Positions 6,453 to 6,577 of a stretch of 6,577 nucleotides of DNA are shown in pieces (positions within the stretch are counted from its first letter, which is position 1; each line of letters starts with the position of its first letter). Origin of the DNA: Candidatus Eiseniibacteriota bacterium (GTDB lineage Bacteria > Joyebacterota > Joyebacteria > Joyebacterales > Joyebacteraceae). The stretch covers positions 1-6,577 of the forward strand of contig DAOWER010000038.1 of assembly GCA_030638405.1 (NCBI GenBank), in the 5' to 3' direction. The notes under the pieces were generated by a model. That model was not told the DNA's origin and searched no databases. It worked only from the letters and a program-made list of their open reading frames with translations. The position numbers were made by a program, and so were the translations under genes.

Positions 6453-6468
6453 ACACACCCGTAAGAAG

Positions 6469-6498
6469 CGGTGCCGGCGGGAGACCCCGCCGGCACCG
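6469..6498 (-). terminator. Strong hairpin, probable terminator of the leftward gene at the right edge
   Basis: CGGTGCCGGCGGG (6469-6481) and CCCGCCGGCACCG (6486-6498) make a perfect 13-pair stem with a four-base loop. It lies 29 nt past the stop codon of the leftward gene. On the minus strand the stem is followed by CTTCTTAC, a short pyrimidine run that could act as a weak U-tract; on the plus strand no T-run follows. It is therefore best assigned to the leftward gene, though the stem could also block rightward transcription from the flippase operon. Confidence 0.6.
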
Positions 6499-6527
6499 GT
6501 GCAGAATCGTCAGAGTGTGAACCGTGA

Positions 6528-6577
6528 CTAACGGATCAGGACGACCTTCGACGACCTGGCTTCGCTCTCCGACTCGA
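6528..6577 (-). CDS. C-terminal fragment of a leftward gene, possibly a secreted protein with a FlgD/T9SS-like sorting end
   Basis: Reading leftward from the window edge, one frame is open to a TAG stop at 6530-6528 and gives ESESEARSSKVVLIR as the last 15 residues; most of the gene is outside the window. The hydrophobic-basic end KVVLIR is like the last strand (K-x-V-L-x-R/K) that closes FlgD Ig-like and T9SS-type C-terminal sorting domains on large secreted proteins of FCB-group bacteria. The strong hairpin 29 nt downstream supports a real gene end here. The identification rests on very few residues. It converges with the flippase gene. Confidence 0.45.
   Translation of the reverse strand, partial: ESESEARSSKVVLIR

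Noticed and set aside
6333..6468. Possible cobalamin-type or other metabolite riboswitch
   Set aside because: I could not find the conserved box sequences of cobalamin, glycine or SAM riboswitches on either strand, and the stretch lies between gene ends, not upstream of a start.
1..6577. CRISPR arrays, insertion sequences, tRNA or rRNA genes, attachment sites
   Set aside because: No spaced identical repeats, transposase-like reading frames, terminal inverted repeats or RNA-gene signatures were seen in reading both strands.

Overview
The window is GC-rich bacterial DNA (roughly 60-65% G+C by eye) with tightly packed genes, clear Shine-Dalgarno motifs and GTG starts at all three genes whose start lies inside it. 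Two features fit an uncultured, FCB-related lineage such as Eisenbacteria or Latescibacteria. One is a large sensor-type TPR protein with an N-terminal FlgO/TolB-like region. The other is a gene fragment at the right edge whose last residues, KVVLIR, look like the C-terminal anchor of FlgD-type/T9SS-like secreted proteins. The taxonomic placement is an inference from gene style only.

Layout, left to right. (1) Positions 1-2484, plus strand: the 3' part of a gene for a long TPR protein. Its first visible residues are already inside a domain, so the true start, and probably an N-terminal kinase or other output domain, lies upstream. (2) Positions 2518-3387, minus strand, converging on gene 1 across 33 bp: an EamA/DMT-family ten-helix transporter, best started at a GTG well inside its longest open frame. 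(3) Positions 3388-3650: a divergent intergenic region with a good sigma-70-like promoter for the transporter, a 12-bp direct repeat that includes the transporter's ribosome binding site, and a weak promoter candidate for the rightward genes. (4) Positions 3651-4919 and 4974-6332, plus strand: a probable two-gene operon of a GT4 glycosyltransferase followed by a Wzx-like polysaccharide flippase. (5) Positions 6333-6527: an intergenic region with three hairpins, the largest with a perfect 13-bp stem that is probably the terminator of the leftward gene. (6) Positions 6528-6577, minus strand: the last 15 codons of a gene entering from the right.

The glycosyltransferase and flippase fit together as parts of cell-surface glycan production: the first adds a sugar to a (probably lipid-linked) acceptor on the cytoplasmic side, and the second moves lipid-linked glycan across the inner membrane. 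No polymerase, ligase or initiating transferase is visible, so this is either a fragment of a larger locus or a small satellite locus. The transporter and the TPR protein have no demonstrable link to that pathway.

I did not find a convincing undescribed system. The points most worth a second look are the strict 40-residue register of the TPR array, the replacement of the first glutamate of the EX7E motif in the glycosyltransferase, the duplicated purine-rich block at the transporter start, and the strong hairpin next to the sorting-signal-like gene end.
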